From contig DVIQ01000059.1 in NCBI GenBank assembly GCA_018711185.1, positions 1 through 47,789 of the forward strand: a stretch of DNA of 47,789 nt, given 5' to 3'. Position 1 is the stretch's first letter, and the number at the start of each line of letters is the position of its first letter. This document shows positions 33,667-40,123 of the stretch, piece after piece. The notes beneath the pieces were generated by a model. It searched no databases. It was not told where the DNA came from and saw only the letters and a list, made by a program, of their open reading frames with translations. This stretch comes from Candidatus Limivivens intestinipullorum. Its GTDB lineage: Bacteria > Bacillota > Clostridia > Lachnospirales > Lachnospiraceae. Made by a program: the position numbers and the translations under genes.

Positions 33667-34388
33667 ATATGCGCCCCCCAGAACTGATTGATTTGCCGTT
33701 TCACTTCCGGCAGGTGAGAACGGCTGACCGGCAGACATTCGCCGTTCTTCAGGACCGCCATGCTGTCACTTATTTTCATGATCTGAATGATATTGACAAT
33801 ACAGCCCCGGTCAATAAAAAGAAATTCCGGGGTGTCCAGCTCCTGAAATACCTGCTGCAGGCTCTTTCTAACTTTTGAGACCCCGCCGTTTGACACAATA
33901 CTCGCGTTCTTCCCGTCCCGCTGAATATACAAAATATCCTTATAGGGAATCTTCTCCATGCGGTTTGCCGTCCGGATCGTGTACTCCTGGCCGGCCTCCA
34001 GCTCGATCAGCCTGGCGGCATCGGTCACAGCCGCAGCCAGCTTCTCTTCCAGATTGCTTTTCGGCACATACCGGAAAATAGACAGTTCAAAAGCGTCAAT
34101 GGCATACTCCGTGTGAGAGGTCACGAAAATAATCCGGACATTCGGCAGATATTCGCCGATCCGCTTCGGGATCTCCATGCCGCTAACCCCCGGCATCTCA
34201 ATATCCAGCAGGATCAGATCATAAAAAAAGCCGTCATCCGTAATGTCATAAAGCAGGTTCCGGCTCTGGATATACGTCGTTATCTCACAGCCGATCCCCT
34301 GCTTTTGCAGACACCCTTTGACCATTTTTTCATGCAGGCTGACCGCCTTTTCTTCGTCGTCGCATATCGCGATCTTTATCACAGGCAT
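33663..34388 (-). CDS. LytTR-family response regulator
   Basis: A 241-residue AgrA/VirR-like regulator. The receiver domain has acidic residues CDDEE and phosphorylated Asp62 (ILLDIEMPG); the C-terminal LytTR DNA-binding domain (about 140-241) ends in LPEVKRQINQFWG. The start is ATG 34388, after GGAGAG. Its gene precedes the kinase with a 4-bp ATGA overlap, so the pair is translationally coupled. LytTR targets were not identified with confidence. Confidence 0.9.
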   Translation of the reverse strand: MPVIKIAICDDEEKAVSLHEKMVKGCLQKQGIGCEITTYIQSRNLLYDITDDGFFYDLILLDIEMPGVSGMEIPKRIGEYLPNVRIIFVTSHTEYAIDAFELSIFRYVPKSNLEEKLAAAVTDAARLIELEAGQEYTIRTANRMEKIPYKDILYIQRDGKNASIVSNGGVSKVRKSLQQVFQELDTPEFLFIDRGCIVNIIQIMKISDSMAVLKNGECLPVSRSHLPEVKRQINQFWGAHI

Positions 34389-34431
34389 CTCTCCGTTTCT
34401 TTGTCGTAGCATCCAAGCGCAACAACGAAAT

Positions 34432-34611
34432 TTATTGAAGCAGATGAATTCTTTGTACGGCCTTATTATATGTCATCCAAGGACAAAGAGCAACACAGTC
34501 TAAAGTCATTTTTTTGATTTTGGTCGAGTACACGCAATAGCTGGCCTCATTGTCACCTGCTCCCGGCAGAAAATGAATCTGCCCGCTCCTGACATAGCCG
34601 TAATGCTCCAT
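34432..34611 (-). CDS. Small ORF after the terminator, unrecognised
   Basis: A 59-residue frame starting MEHYGYVRSGQIHFLPGAGD and ending AVQRIHLLQ. It begins just beyond the terminator hairpin of the next gene. AAAGGACGG lies 5 to 10 bases before the ATG and could serve as a poor ribosome binding site. It has three cysteines and no known domain. It could be a remnant or chance frame; I would not give it a function. Confidence 0.25.
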   Translation of the reverse strand: MEHYGYVRSGQIHFLPGAGDNEASYCVYSTKIKKMTLDCVALCPWMTYNKAVQRIHLLQ

Positions 34612-34618
34612 AAAAACA

Positions 34619-34660
34619 CCGTCCTTTCGTTTGATATGATTCCATCATACAAAAGGACGG
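34619..34660 (-). terminator. Terminator after the DUF3267 gene
   Basis: Nested hairpin: outer stem CCGTCCTTT and AAAGGACGG (34652-34660 and 34619-34627 on the plus strand) enclosing TATGAT-GGA-ATCATA, followed on the minus strand by TGTTTTT. Confidence 0.75.
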
Positions 34661-34708
34661 TTTCTCTTTCGCTCAAAATTGATTTTATTTTGATTTAGAA
34701 TTTAGATA

Positions 34709-35302
34709 TCACTTATAAAAAGCAATATAGCCAGCTTCTGTCGGATGGTCAGCAATCAAACAGGCGCCTTCCCTTAATACATGAGAAGCAATAAGCAAAT
34801 CCGCTCCCGCAGCAATAAAATTGACCATCATAGTAAGTAAGGATACCGTACCAGGGCATATAAAAACAAACAGTATACTGCCCAAACCCAATACTGCAAA
34901 AGGGGTCAATGCTCCAGTTAAATACTGTTTCTTTTTTAAAACCACCTTGCAGGCACAGCTTGGCATCATTGCATTGATATTGAAACGAACAGCTCGCCAT
35001 CCCATTCCACTGGAAATCGCCCATCCGATACCATGCAATAACTCATGTATCACAACAGAAATAACAATAATTATCAAAAACAGAATGTAAAAAGAAGGTC
35101 CACCGATTTCTGATAAATGCGCTCTTTCAATTAAGCGAACGCGATACAGGAAACCGAAAATGATTATGAATGGAAGCGCATAAACCACTCCTAAAATCAT
35201 TGCTTTCCCGGAACGGATTGTAACATCTTTTTCTTCATATCCACTTGCTTTTAATTCAGCTTGTATACTGTTAAAATCCGTATCTTCTTTTTTTGCTTTC
35301 AT
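34709..35302 (-). CDS. DUF3267 membrane metalloprotease-like protein
   Basis: A 197-residue integral membrane protein with HExxH (HELLH, 86-90) inside a hydrophobic segment, as in DUF3267 and related zinc peptidase-like families. Other segments lie at about 34-53, 70-86, 128-146 and 150-168. The C-terminus has HPTEAGYIAFYK. Enzymatic activity in this family is not established. AT-rich codon use compared with the flanks points to a different history from the neighbours. It is monocistronic. Confidence 0.78.
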   Translation of the reverse strand: MKAKKEDTDFNSIQAELKASGYEEKDVTIRSGKAMILGVVYALPFIIIFGFLYRVRLIERAHLSEIGGPSFYILFLIIIVISVVIHELLHGIGWAISSGMGWRAVRFNINAMMPSCACKVVLKKKQYLTGALTPFAVLGLGSILFVFICPGTVSLLTMMVNFIAAGADLLIASHVLREGACLIADHPTEAGYIAFYK

Positions 35303-35429
35303 ATAGACACCCCCTGCTTTGAACGTTTACTTTTATGTATTCCCGGCTTGCTATTGACCTCTTTTACGCATATAGTATATATTATTTCATTCTTAATGTC
35401 AATTATTTCTTTCATATTAGCAAAAATAA

Positions 35430-35450
35430 ATAGCTGTCTCTGACAGCTAT
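35430..35450 (-). terminator. Terminator after the HTH/membrane protein pair
   Basis: ATAGCTGTC, a three-base loop, GACAGCTAT, followed on the minus strand by TTATTTTTGC. About 60 bp after the stop codon of the small membrane protein. Confidence 0.7.
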
Positions 35451-35511
35451 GGCAAATCGTCACAGACAGCTTCAGTAAATAGATTCAAAAGTCATCCGAA
35501 GATTCCAGCGA

Positions 35512-35862
35512 TTATTCTCTGTGTTTTAGAATAAAAATTCCCAATATCTCAACAATAGACGTAATATTGAAAAGCAACTGGACGGCATTTACAGCTAAAA
35601 AGGCATCCAGTACAAGAATTTCTCCATCAGGCGTTTGCGAAATAGCAATATACTGCATATAGTGGCTGAAAAATGTAGCGCAAGCGGCAAAACAGATCAA
35701 TGCAGCAATGCTTGCTTTACCAATAATCTTCCTGCCACGTTCATCCCGGTTACTTTTACAGAAAAACAAAAATAAAAGAACGATAAACAGCAGTGCGCCA
35801 ATAATCATATTAGCAAAAGTCACCTGTCTGTTAGACAGCAAGAAATAGAATAGCCTTTCCAT
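35512..35862 (-). CDS. Small membrane protein paired with an HTH regulator
   Basis: A 116-residue protein with three hydrophobic segments (about 17-36, 48-68 and 84-112). No firm family. Three bases after the XRE-type regulator on the same strand; such regulator/membrane-protein pairs are common in Firmicutes and the regulator usually controls the pair. Function unknown. Confidence 0.6.
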   Translation of the reverse strand: MERLFYFLLSNRQVTFANMIIGALLFIVLLFLFFCKSNRDERGRKIIGKASIAALICFAACATFFSHYMQYIAISQTPDGEILVLDAFLAVNAVQLLFNITSIVEILGIFILKHRE

Positions 35863-35865
35863 TTT

Positions 35866-36186
35866 CTACGCCTCCCGAAATTCAAACAAATCTTCAATCG
35901 CAGCATCAAACACCCTCGCAATACTATATGCCAAAAGCATAGAAGGATTGTATCGATTCCTTTCAAGCTGCATGATGGTTTGGCGGGATACCCCAACCAG
36001 ATCCGCAAGCTCCTGCTGGGTCATTCGCTTGGTTGCCCTATACACATGGATTTTACTTTCAAAAGTGTATTTTCCTTTTCCGGCCATCTGCTCATGCTCA
36101 CCGTCTTTCTCTAAAATTTGTTGTTCAGTATAACATATTTCTTGCTGTTTGTAAAAGATATGAATCTCCTTTACCAGCCGCTCCAT
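35866..36186 (-). CDS. XRE-family transcriptional regulator
   Basis: A helix-turn-helix DNA-binding protein. The C-terminal half (TQQELADLVGVSRQTIMQLERNRYNPS) is a clear XRE helix-turn-helix of the short YozG-like kind, ending IEDLFEFREA. The start is uncertain: ATG 36186 (AAGGAAGT upstream) gives 106 residues with a charged extension, while an internal ATG at 36087 would give the more usual 70. Operon with the next membrane protein. Confidence 0.75.
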   Translation of the reverse strand: MERLVKEIHIFYKQQEICYTEQQILEKDGEHEQMAGKGKYTFESKIHVYRATKRMTQQELADLVGVSRQTIMQLERNRYNPSMLLAYSIARVFDAAIEDLFEFREA

Positions 36187-36234
36187 GTTTTCCACTTCCT
36201 TGAGGGTTTCCGGCAGGACTTTTAATGAACCGTT

Positions 36235-36459
36235 TTAGACACTCTCGTGTTTTTTCTTTACAGGTATCCAAACCTCATATGCAGTATCTCGCGGGTCAGG
36301 ATTAAAGTAAACTTCTATGTCTGGTCCTTCCATAAACTCATACCCGGAAGTCGGAAGCCATTCCGTTACAATCCGTCCAAGCTTTTCGTATTCTATTTTG
36401 CCTGTCAGGTTTTCTTCTATATAGCGTATGGCCTCATTGAGCCTATCAATCCACTCCAT
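36235..36459 (-). pseudogene. AraC/GyrI-like regulator with internal deletion
   Basis: A 74-residue frame after GGGGAGAGGAGA. Residues 1-30 (MEWIDRLNEAIRYIEENLTG...) are the start of an AraC-type HTH. The next residues jump straight to the end of a GyrI-like effector-binding domain (VTEWLPTSGYEFMEG, DTAYEVWIPVKK). The missing middle, about 200 residues, would hold the rest of the HTH and most of the effector domain. Frame is kept, so a short protein could still be made, but it lacks a working DNA-binding domain. Confidence 0.7.
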
Positions 36460-36548
36460 TCTCCTCTCCCCTTTCACCATTTCATTTTAACATTCGTCAA
36501 AGGTGAAATCCTCTCATTTTCCGCGCTGAAATTAAGAGGTTAAAGCTT

Positions 36549-36887
36549 TTATACGCAACGGCTGAAAGCTCCCATACAGGGTTCTTTTCCCAGACAGTAA
36601 CGAAGAGTTCCGCCTATTGTCAGTTCCTCGCAAGTGAGGTAAGGGCGATCAATGCGTTTGCCGTTAAGCGTAACGGAATAAATATACCAGTTATCAGACG
36701 GATCACAATCTGTTTCAATTATCAGTGCGTCTGAAACGGCGCAGCTATGGTATTTAGAATTTAATTTCACCGTCTGTTTCCGAAAATAAGGCGTATTCAA
36801 ATCAAACCGCCCGCTGGCAGCCGTCGTGGAATGAAATCCCAGAGCAGTCATCACAAACCAGGCGGACATCTGACCTTTTACATGAAG
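36549..36887 (-). pseudogene. GH92 alpha-mannosidase C-terminal fragment
   Basis: About 110 codons that match the end of family 92 glycoside hydrolases: GQMSAWFVMTALGF, then YIYSVTLNGKRIDRPYL and ELTIGGTLRYCLGKEP. Everything N-terminal, including the catalytic acidic residues, is absent; upstream sequence has stops in this frame. A truncated remnant, in line with the other broken genes nearby. Confidence 0.7.
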
Positions 36888-36959
36888 CATATTTTAATGC
36901 CGCGCTTGTGCCTCTGCTATTACCGGAACGAGAAAATCTTCCATACCGGCCAAAGGACA

Positions 36960-37754
36960 TTAAAGCTTTTTAAAAATATCAAGCGCATGGCTTGTAACAC
37001 CCGCCAGATCTTCTCTCTCGCAGGTAGCGAAATGATATTTTAAATACATCCGAAAGGTTTCCTCATCCATCCCCTCAATCTCCTCACGAAGCAATAAGGC
37101 ACAGCCGTCAGACGCCACATAGTGCAGCCTTTTTACCGGAAATTCCGACATGAGATCGTCGATATCCTCTTTCCGCACAAGCTCAAACAAATCCTCTGGC
37201 TCTGATTTCGCGGCAAAAGTTTCCTGATCCAGCAGACCTTTTTTTACATATTCCGCGACGTCAATATTGCTTCTCTTAAATCCTTCATCCAGCAGGCATC
37301 CGTCAGAAATTACATAAGCGGCAAAAAGAATGCCGTCCCGCTTCGTAACGCGGATGGCTTCCCGAATTGCCTGGCTTTTGTCTCCCTTGCTGTACAGATG
37401 ATAAAGGGGACCGAGCAAAAGCGTAATGTCAAACTGATTATCGGAAAAGGCGGACAGGTTTAAAGCGTTGCCCTGAACTACGGAAACCTTTTCATTTTCA
37501 AGCGTATGCTTCCGAAAAATCTCTATATTATGTTCCACAAGCTCCACAGCCTCAACTTCATAGCCCCGCCGTGCGAGAGCATGGGAATAACGCCCTGTTC
37601 CCGCGCCGATTTCCAGTATACGGCATCCGGGTTTTAAATATTTTTCCACGTAACGCATAGTTGTAAGAAATTCTACTGAGCCGTGTCTTGACGCAAGCCG
37701 GCTGTCTTCATCGTAAGACCCATAAAAATTGATTAAATACTGGTTGCTTTCCAT
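36960..37754 (-). CDS. Class I SAM-dependent methyltransferase
   Basis: A 264-residue soluble methyltransferase. Motif I is ILEIGAGTGRYSHALA (47-62), with acidic motif II (VEAVELVEHNIE) and DITLLLGPLYHLY as motif IV. It is of the ubiE/Methyltransf_25 group; substrate cannot be inferred. ATG after GGGAGGATTCAAAC. Downstream of and parallel to the TetR regulator, so probably one transcript. Confidence 0.8.
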   Translation of the reverse strand: MESNQYLINFYGSYDEDSRLASRHGSVEFLTTMRYVEKYLKPGCRILEIGAGTGRYSHALARRGYEVEAVELVEHNIEIFRKHTLENEKVSVVQGNALNLSAFSDNQFDITLLLGPLYHLYSKGDKSQAIREAIRVTKRDGILFAAYVISDGCLLDEGFKRSNIDVAEYVKKGLLDQETFAAKSEPEDLFELVRKEDIDDLMSEFPVKRLHYVASDGCALLLREEIEGMDEETFRMYLKYHFATCEREDLAGVTSHALDIFKKL

Positions 37755-37798
37755 GTTTGAATCCTCCCTTTCCGTTTGTCAGGCAGACATTCATCCCT

Positions 37799-38401
37799 TC
37801 ACTGCTTATCGCTCTGCGCAATCGAAGCAGGGGCCTTCCCCGATTCGGTTACATTTAGATCCAGGAAGTTTTGCAGCATTCTTTCCGAATTTCGGTTGTC
37901 AAACGACAGCTTTCCCGTAGCGGTCAGGACGGCAATGCCATGGGTATAAAGAAACAAGTCTAAAAAGATTTCTTTGCCCCGTTTTGGCGGTACCCCGATC
38001 ATCTGTGAAAACGCGTTTGCTTTTTCTTCATTGCCAAGCTCCTTGTAAAAGTCCTTTGCTTCTGACATATCCAGATCCATATCGCTGATGAACAGCAGCC
38101 GAAACAGATTCGTCTCCTTCTTCGCAAAATCAATATAGGACATTGGGAACAATAAATAAGGCTTAACATGTACCGTTTTGCTGTAATCGGCAGCATACCG
38201 GCTGTAGTATTCAAACGCAAAATCCAGGAACTCCTCTTTCAATTCTTCCATATTTGCATAGCAAGTAAAAATAGGACGCGTCGAACATTTCAGCTTTCCC
38301 GCAATACTCCTCGCATTAACGGCCTCAAATCCAGTCTCCCTTGTAATTTCTAAAACAGTATTCAAAATCATTGTTTTTGTGATTTTGGGTTTTGGCGGCA
38401 T
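37799..38401 (-). CDS. TetR-family regulator
   Basis: A 200-residue repressor-type regulator. The N-terminal HTH (ARSIAGKLKCSTRPIFTCYAN) is intact; the C-terminal ligand domain is TetR_C-like. The start is ATG 38401 (GAGGAAAGTTT); a longer upstream frame lacks a site. It lies upstream of a methyltransferase and divergent from the riboflavin-type ECF gene, with paired near-palindromic boxes over its own promoter. Ligand unknown. Confidence 0.82.
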   Translation of the reverse strand: MPPKPKITKTMILNTVLEITRETGFEAVNARSIAGKLKCSTRPIFTCYANMEELKEEFLDFAFEYYSRYAADYSKTVHVKPYLLFPMSYIDFAKKETNLFRLLFISDMDLDMSEAKDFYKELGNEEKANAFSQMIGVPPKRGKEIFLDLFLYTHGIAVLTATGKLSFDNRNSERMLQNFLDLNVTESGKAPASIAQSDKQ

Positions 38402-38423
38402 AAACTTTCCTCTCTTTATATAC

Positions 38424-38470
38424 AACTAATGTTGCATAACTATTGTTACATATAAGTACAATGGTGTCAA
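38424..38470 (-). promoter_or_regulatory. TetR gene promoter with candidate operator
   Basis: On the minus strand TTGACA (38465-38470), a 16-bp spacer and TAACAA (38443-38448). Overlapping and following the -10 are two related boxes, AACTATTGTT (38438-38447) and AACTAATGTT (38424-38433) on the plus strand, 14 bp apart. This looks like an autoregulatory TetR operator. Confidence 0.5.
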
Positions 38471-38504
38471 GTTATTTTTAGCTAAAAACATGGAGCGTAT
38501 ACAC

Positions 38505-38526
38505 ACTTCCGAAATACTTCCGAAAT
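38505..38526 (+). promoter_or_regulatory. Tandem 11-bp repeat, candidate winged-helix binding site
   Basis: Two perfect, abutting copies of ACTTCCGAAAT (38505-38515 and 38516-38526). An 11-bp direct repeat matches the helical spacing bound by PhoB/OmpR-type winged helices. It lies upstream of the ECF gene's promoter. The kinase-winged-helix protein encoded 0.8 kb downstream is the natural candidate to bind it. Confidence 0.6.
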
Positions 38527-38538
38527 CTGCGCGGACTA

Positions 38539-38567
38539 TTGCAGGCATTCGATATAAGAGGTATTCT
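38539..38567 (+). promoter_or_regulatory. Promoter of the riboflavin-type ECF operon
   Basis: TTGCAG (38539-38544), a 17-bp spacer and TATTCT (38562-38567). An alternative -10, TATAAG (38553-38558), has no good -35 and would put the tandem repeat at the -35 position, as for activator-dependent promoters. The leader to the start is about 75 bp, too short for an FMN riboswitch. Confidence 0.45.
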
Positions 38568-38649
38568 TATTTTGCGTTCCATAAATATTTTTTGCATCCA
38601 AAAGGTATTTCCTTTCAGGTGCTGTTTTTACATAATGGAGGAAATTCAT

Positions 38650-39297
38650 ATGAACAGCAAAACGAAAAAAATCATAACAATCGGTACGCTATGCGCAATT
38701 ACTTATGTCATCATGGCTGTTGGAAGAATACCTGTCGTGCTATTTTTGAAATATGACCCGTCCGATGTTATCGTCACCTTAGGCGGATTGATCTGGGGGC
38801 CGATGACTTCTTGCGTTGTAGCGATCATTGTAGCGACTATTGAAATGATAACGGTCAGCGACACAGGAATTTTAGGCTGTATCATGAATATTGTGCAAAC
38901 GATTTCCTTTGCGTGTACTGCTTCCGCGATTTACAAGAAAAAGCGAACCATGTCCGGTGCGGTAATCAGCCTGTTCGCCGGATGCGCAGCCATGGTTGCG
39001 GTTATGATGTTGTGGAATTACCTGATTACACCACTTTATATGGGCTATCCAAGAGAAACGGTTGCCGAATTACTGCTCCCGGCATTCTTTCCGTTCAATT
39101 TGTTAAAAAGTATGCTGAATGCTGCGATAACATTTTTGCTATATAAACCTGTAATTACAGCTTTAAGAAAAAGCGGTTATGTCGCAATGTCGGAGAAAGA
39201 ATACAAGAAACCAAAACGAAACAGCTTCCTTTTGCCTGCTGTTATGATTATCATTACTTGTGTGCTAATCATCTTATCAATGAATGGAATTATATAA
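38650..39297 (+). CDS. ECF transporter S component, FmnP/RibU-like
   Basis: Substrate-binding membrane subunit of an energy-coupling-factor transporter; 215 residues and about six membrane segments. FLKYDPSDVIVTLGGLIWGP and FFPFNLLKSMLNAAITFLL align with the riboflavin-binding FmnP (YpaA)/RibU group. This fold binds the vitamin and docks on shared EcfA/EcfT units, not encoded here (a group II arrangement). Start ATG 38650, eight bases after GGAGG. A gene with a riboflavin kinase domain follows on the same strand, 63 bp away, which supports riboflavin as substrate. The evidence for substrate is family likeness plus context. Confidence 0.8.
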   Translation: MNSKTKKIITIGTLCAITYVIMAVGRIPVVLFLKYDPSDVIVTLGGLIWGPMTSCVVAIIVATIEMITVSDTGILGCIMNIVQTISFACTASAIYKKKRTMSGAVISLFAGCAAMVAVMMLWNYLITPLYMGYPRETVAELLLPAFFPFNLLKSMLNAAITFLLYKPVITALRKSGYVAMSEKEYKKPKRNSFLLPAVMIIITCVLIILSMNGII

Positions 39298-39317
39298 GGA
39301 TAGCTATGAAAGAAAAG

Positions 39318-39346
39318 GTAACCGTTCAGTCCTGCTGAACCGTTAC
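39318..39346. repeat. Dispersed 29-bp palindrome, copy between ECF and kinase genes
   Basis: Arms GTAACCGTTCAG (39318-39329) and CTGAACCGTTAC (39335-39346) with a TCCTG loop; an extra G-C pair lies outside. The kinase gene's ribosome binding site follows within 10 bases, so folding could reduce its translation relative to the transporter. Confidence 0.75.
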
Positions 39347-39360
39347 CAGAAAGGAACAAT

Positions 39361-40095
39361 ATGAAACCTCTTTACACGATAACGGGAATCGTTGTGCATG
39401 GCCGGGGAATTGGAAAGCACGTCGGGACACCCACCGCAAATATAGAACCTGGCGAACTCGCGGCTTTGCCGGAAACAGGCATATATGCGGCAAAAATTCG
39501 ATTGGACAGGCAGACATATTACGGTGTTACCCATGTTGGAATGCGGCCTACGCTTGATAACGATAAAGCCATTTCGATCGAAACTCATATCTTTGATTTC
39601 GCCAGCGATATATACGGGTGTACAGTAACGATCCGCCTGTATAAAAAACTGAGAGAAGTAAAAAAATTTGATGAATTATCCTTGCTGATTGAGCAAATAG
39701 CAAAGGATCGATTAGCCGTTCAAAAATTCTGGGGATTGAAGCAAACAAATTGTACCTTGTACGTTGATAGCAAAAGACATTGTGTAATGATATGCGGGCA
39801 GGAAGTGTATTTATCGGCAAATGAATTTGAGGTCTTTTCCATGCTGTACTCATCTCCCCAAACCACATTCACAAAGGAGCAAATCTATGAAAGGATATGG
39901 CATGAACCTGCCAATAACCATTTGCACGCGGTAGAAAACACCATTTTTCAAATACGCAAAAGGCTGAAACCATATTGTAAAGAGCGCGAATATATAAAAA
40001 CAGTAATTGGCTATGGTTATAAATTTCATTCGTCCTCGATGGACCAAAGGCAGCCCTGCGGATACCTGAACTCCGCTGAATATATAACAGAATAA
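39361..40095 (+). CDS. Riboflavin kinase fused to a PhoB/OmpR-type winged helix
   Basis: A 244-residue fusion. Residues 1-123 form a flavokinase domain as in the C-terminal half of RibF: VVHGRGIGKHVGTPTANI with the PTAN motif (24-27), GIYAAKI, GVTHVGMRPTLDN, then ETHIFDFASDIYG with the catalytic Glu74. Residues 131-222 form a complete Trans_reg_C winged helix (LSANEFEVFSMLYSSP, KEQIYERIW, VENTIFQIRKRLKP, TVIGYGYKF). The FAD synthetase domain usual in RibF is absent, and so is a receiver domain. All kinase motifs I can check are present, so it may convert riboflavin to FMN and also bind DNA. Downstream of a riboflavin-type ECF gene whose promoter carries a tandem 11-bp repeat. Archaeal RbkR is an analogous but unrelated kinase-regulator. 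Confidence 0.85.
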   Translation: MKPLYTITGIVVHGRGIGKHVGTPTANIEPGELAALPETGIYAAKIRLDRQTYYGVTHVGMRPTLDNDKAISIETHIFDFASDIYGCTVTIRLYKKLREVKKFDELSLLIEQIAKDRLAVQKFWGLKQTNCTLYVDSKRHCVMICGQEVYLSANEFEVFSMLYSSPQTTFTKEQIYERIWHEPANNHLHAVENTIFQIRKRLKPYCKEREYIKTVIGYGYKFHSSSMDQRQPCGYLNSAEYITE

Positions 40096-40118
40096 GCCCG
40101 CCAAGTGGCGAGCTTATT
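40091..40118. terminator. Hairpin between the kinase-regulator gene and larC
   Basis: AATAAGC and CGCC (40091-40102) pair with GGCG and GCTTATT (40107-40118), overlapping the stop codon. It lies between converging genes and probably serves both; the T-run is weak. Confidence 0.6.
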
Positions 40119-40123
40119 CTATA

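Noticed and set aside
38402-38649. FMN riboswitch before the riboflavin-type ECF gene
   Set aside because: I looked for the conserved RFN blocks and did not see them. Rejected by eye only; a covariance search would be decisive.
39177-39359. Minus-strand small frame at the end of the ECF gene
   Set aside because: Its start lies in the palindrome and it mirrors the false SecDF extension; no ribosome binding site or domain.
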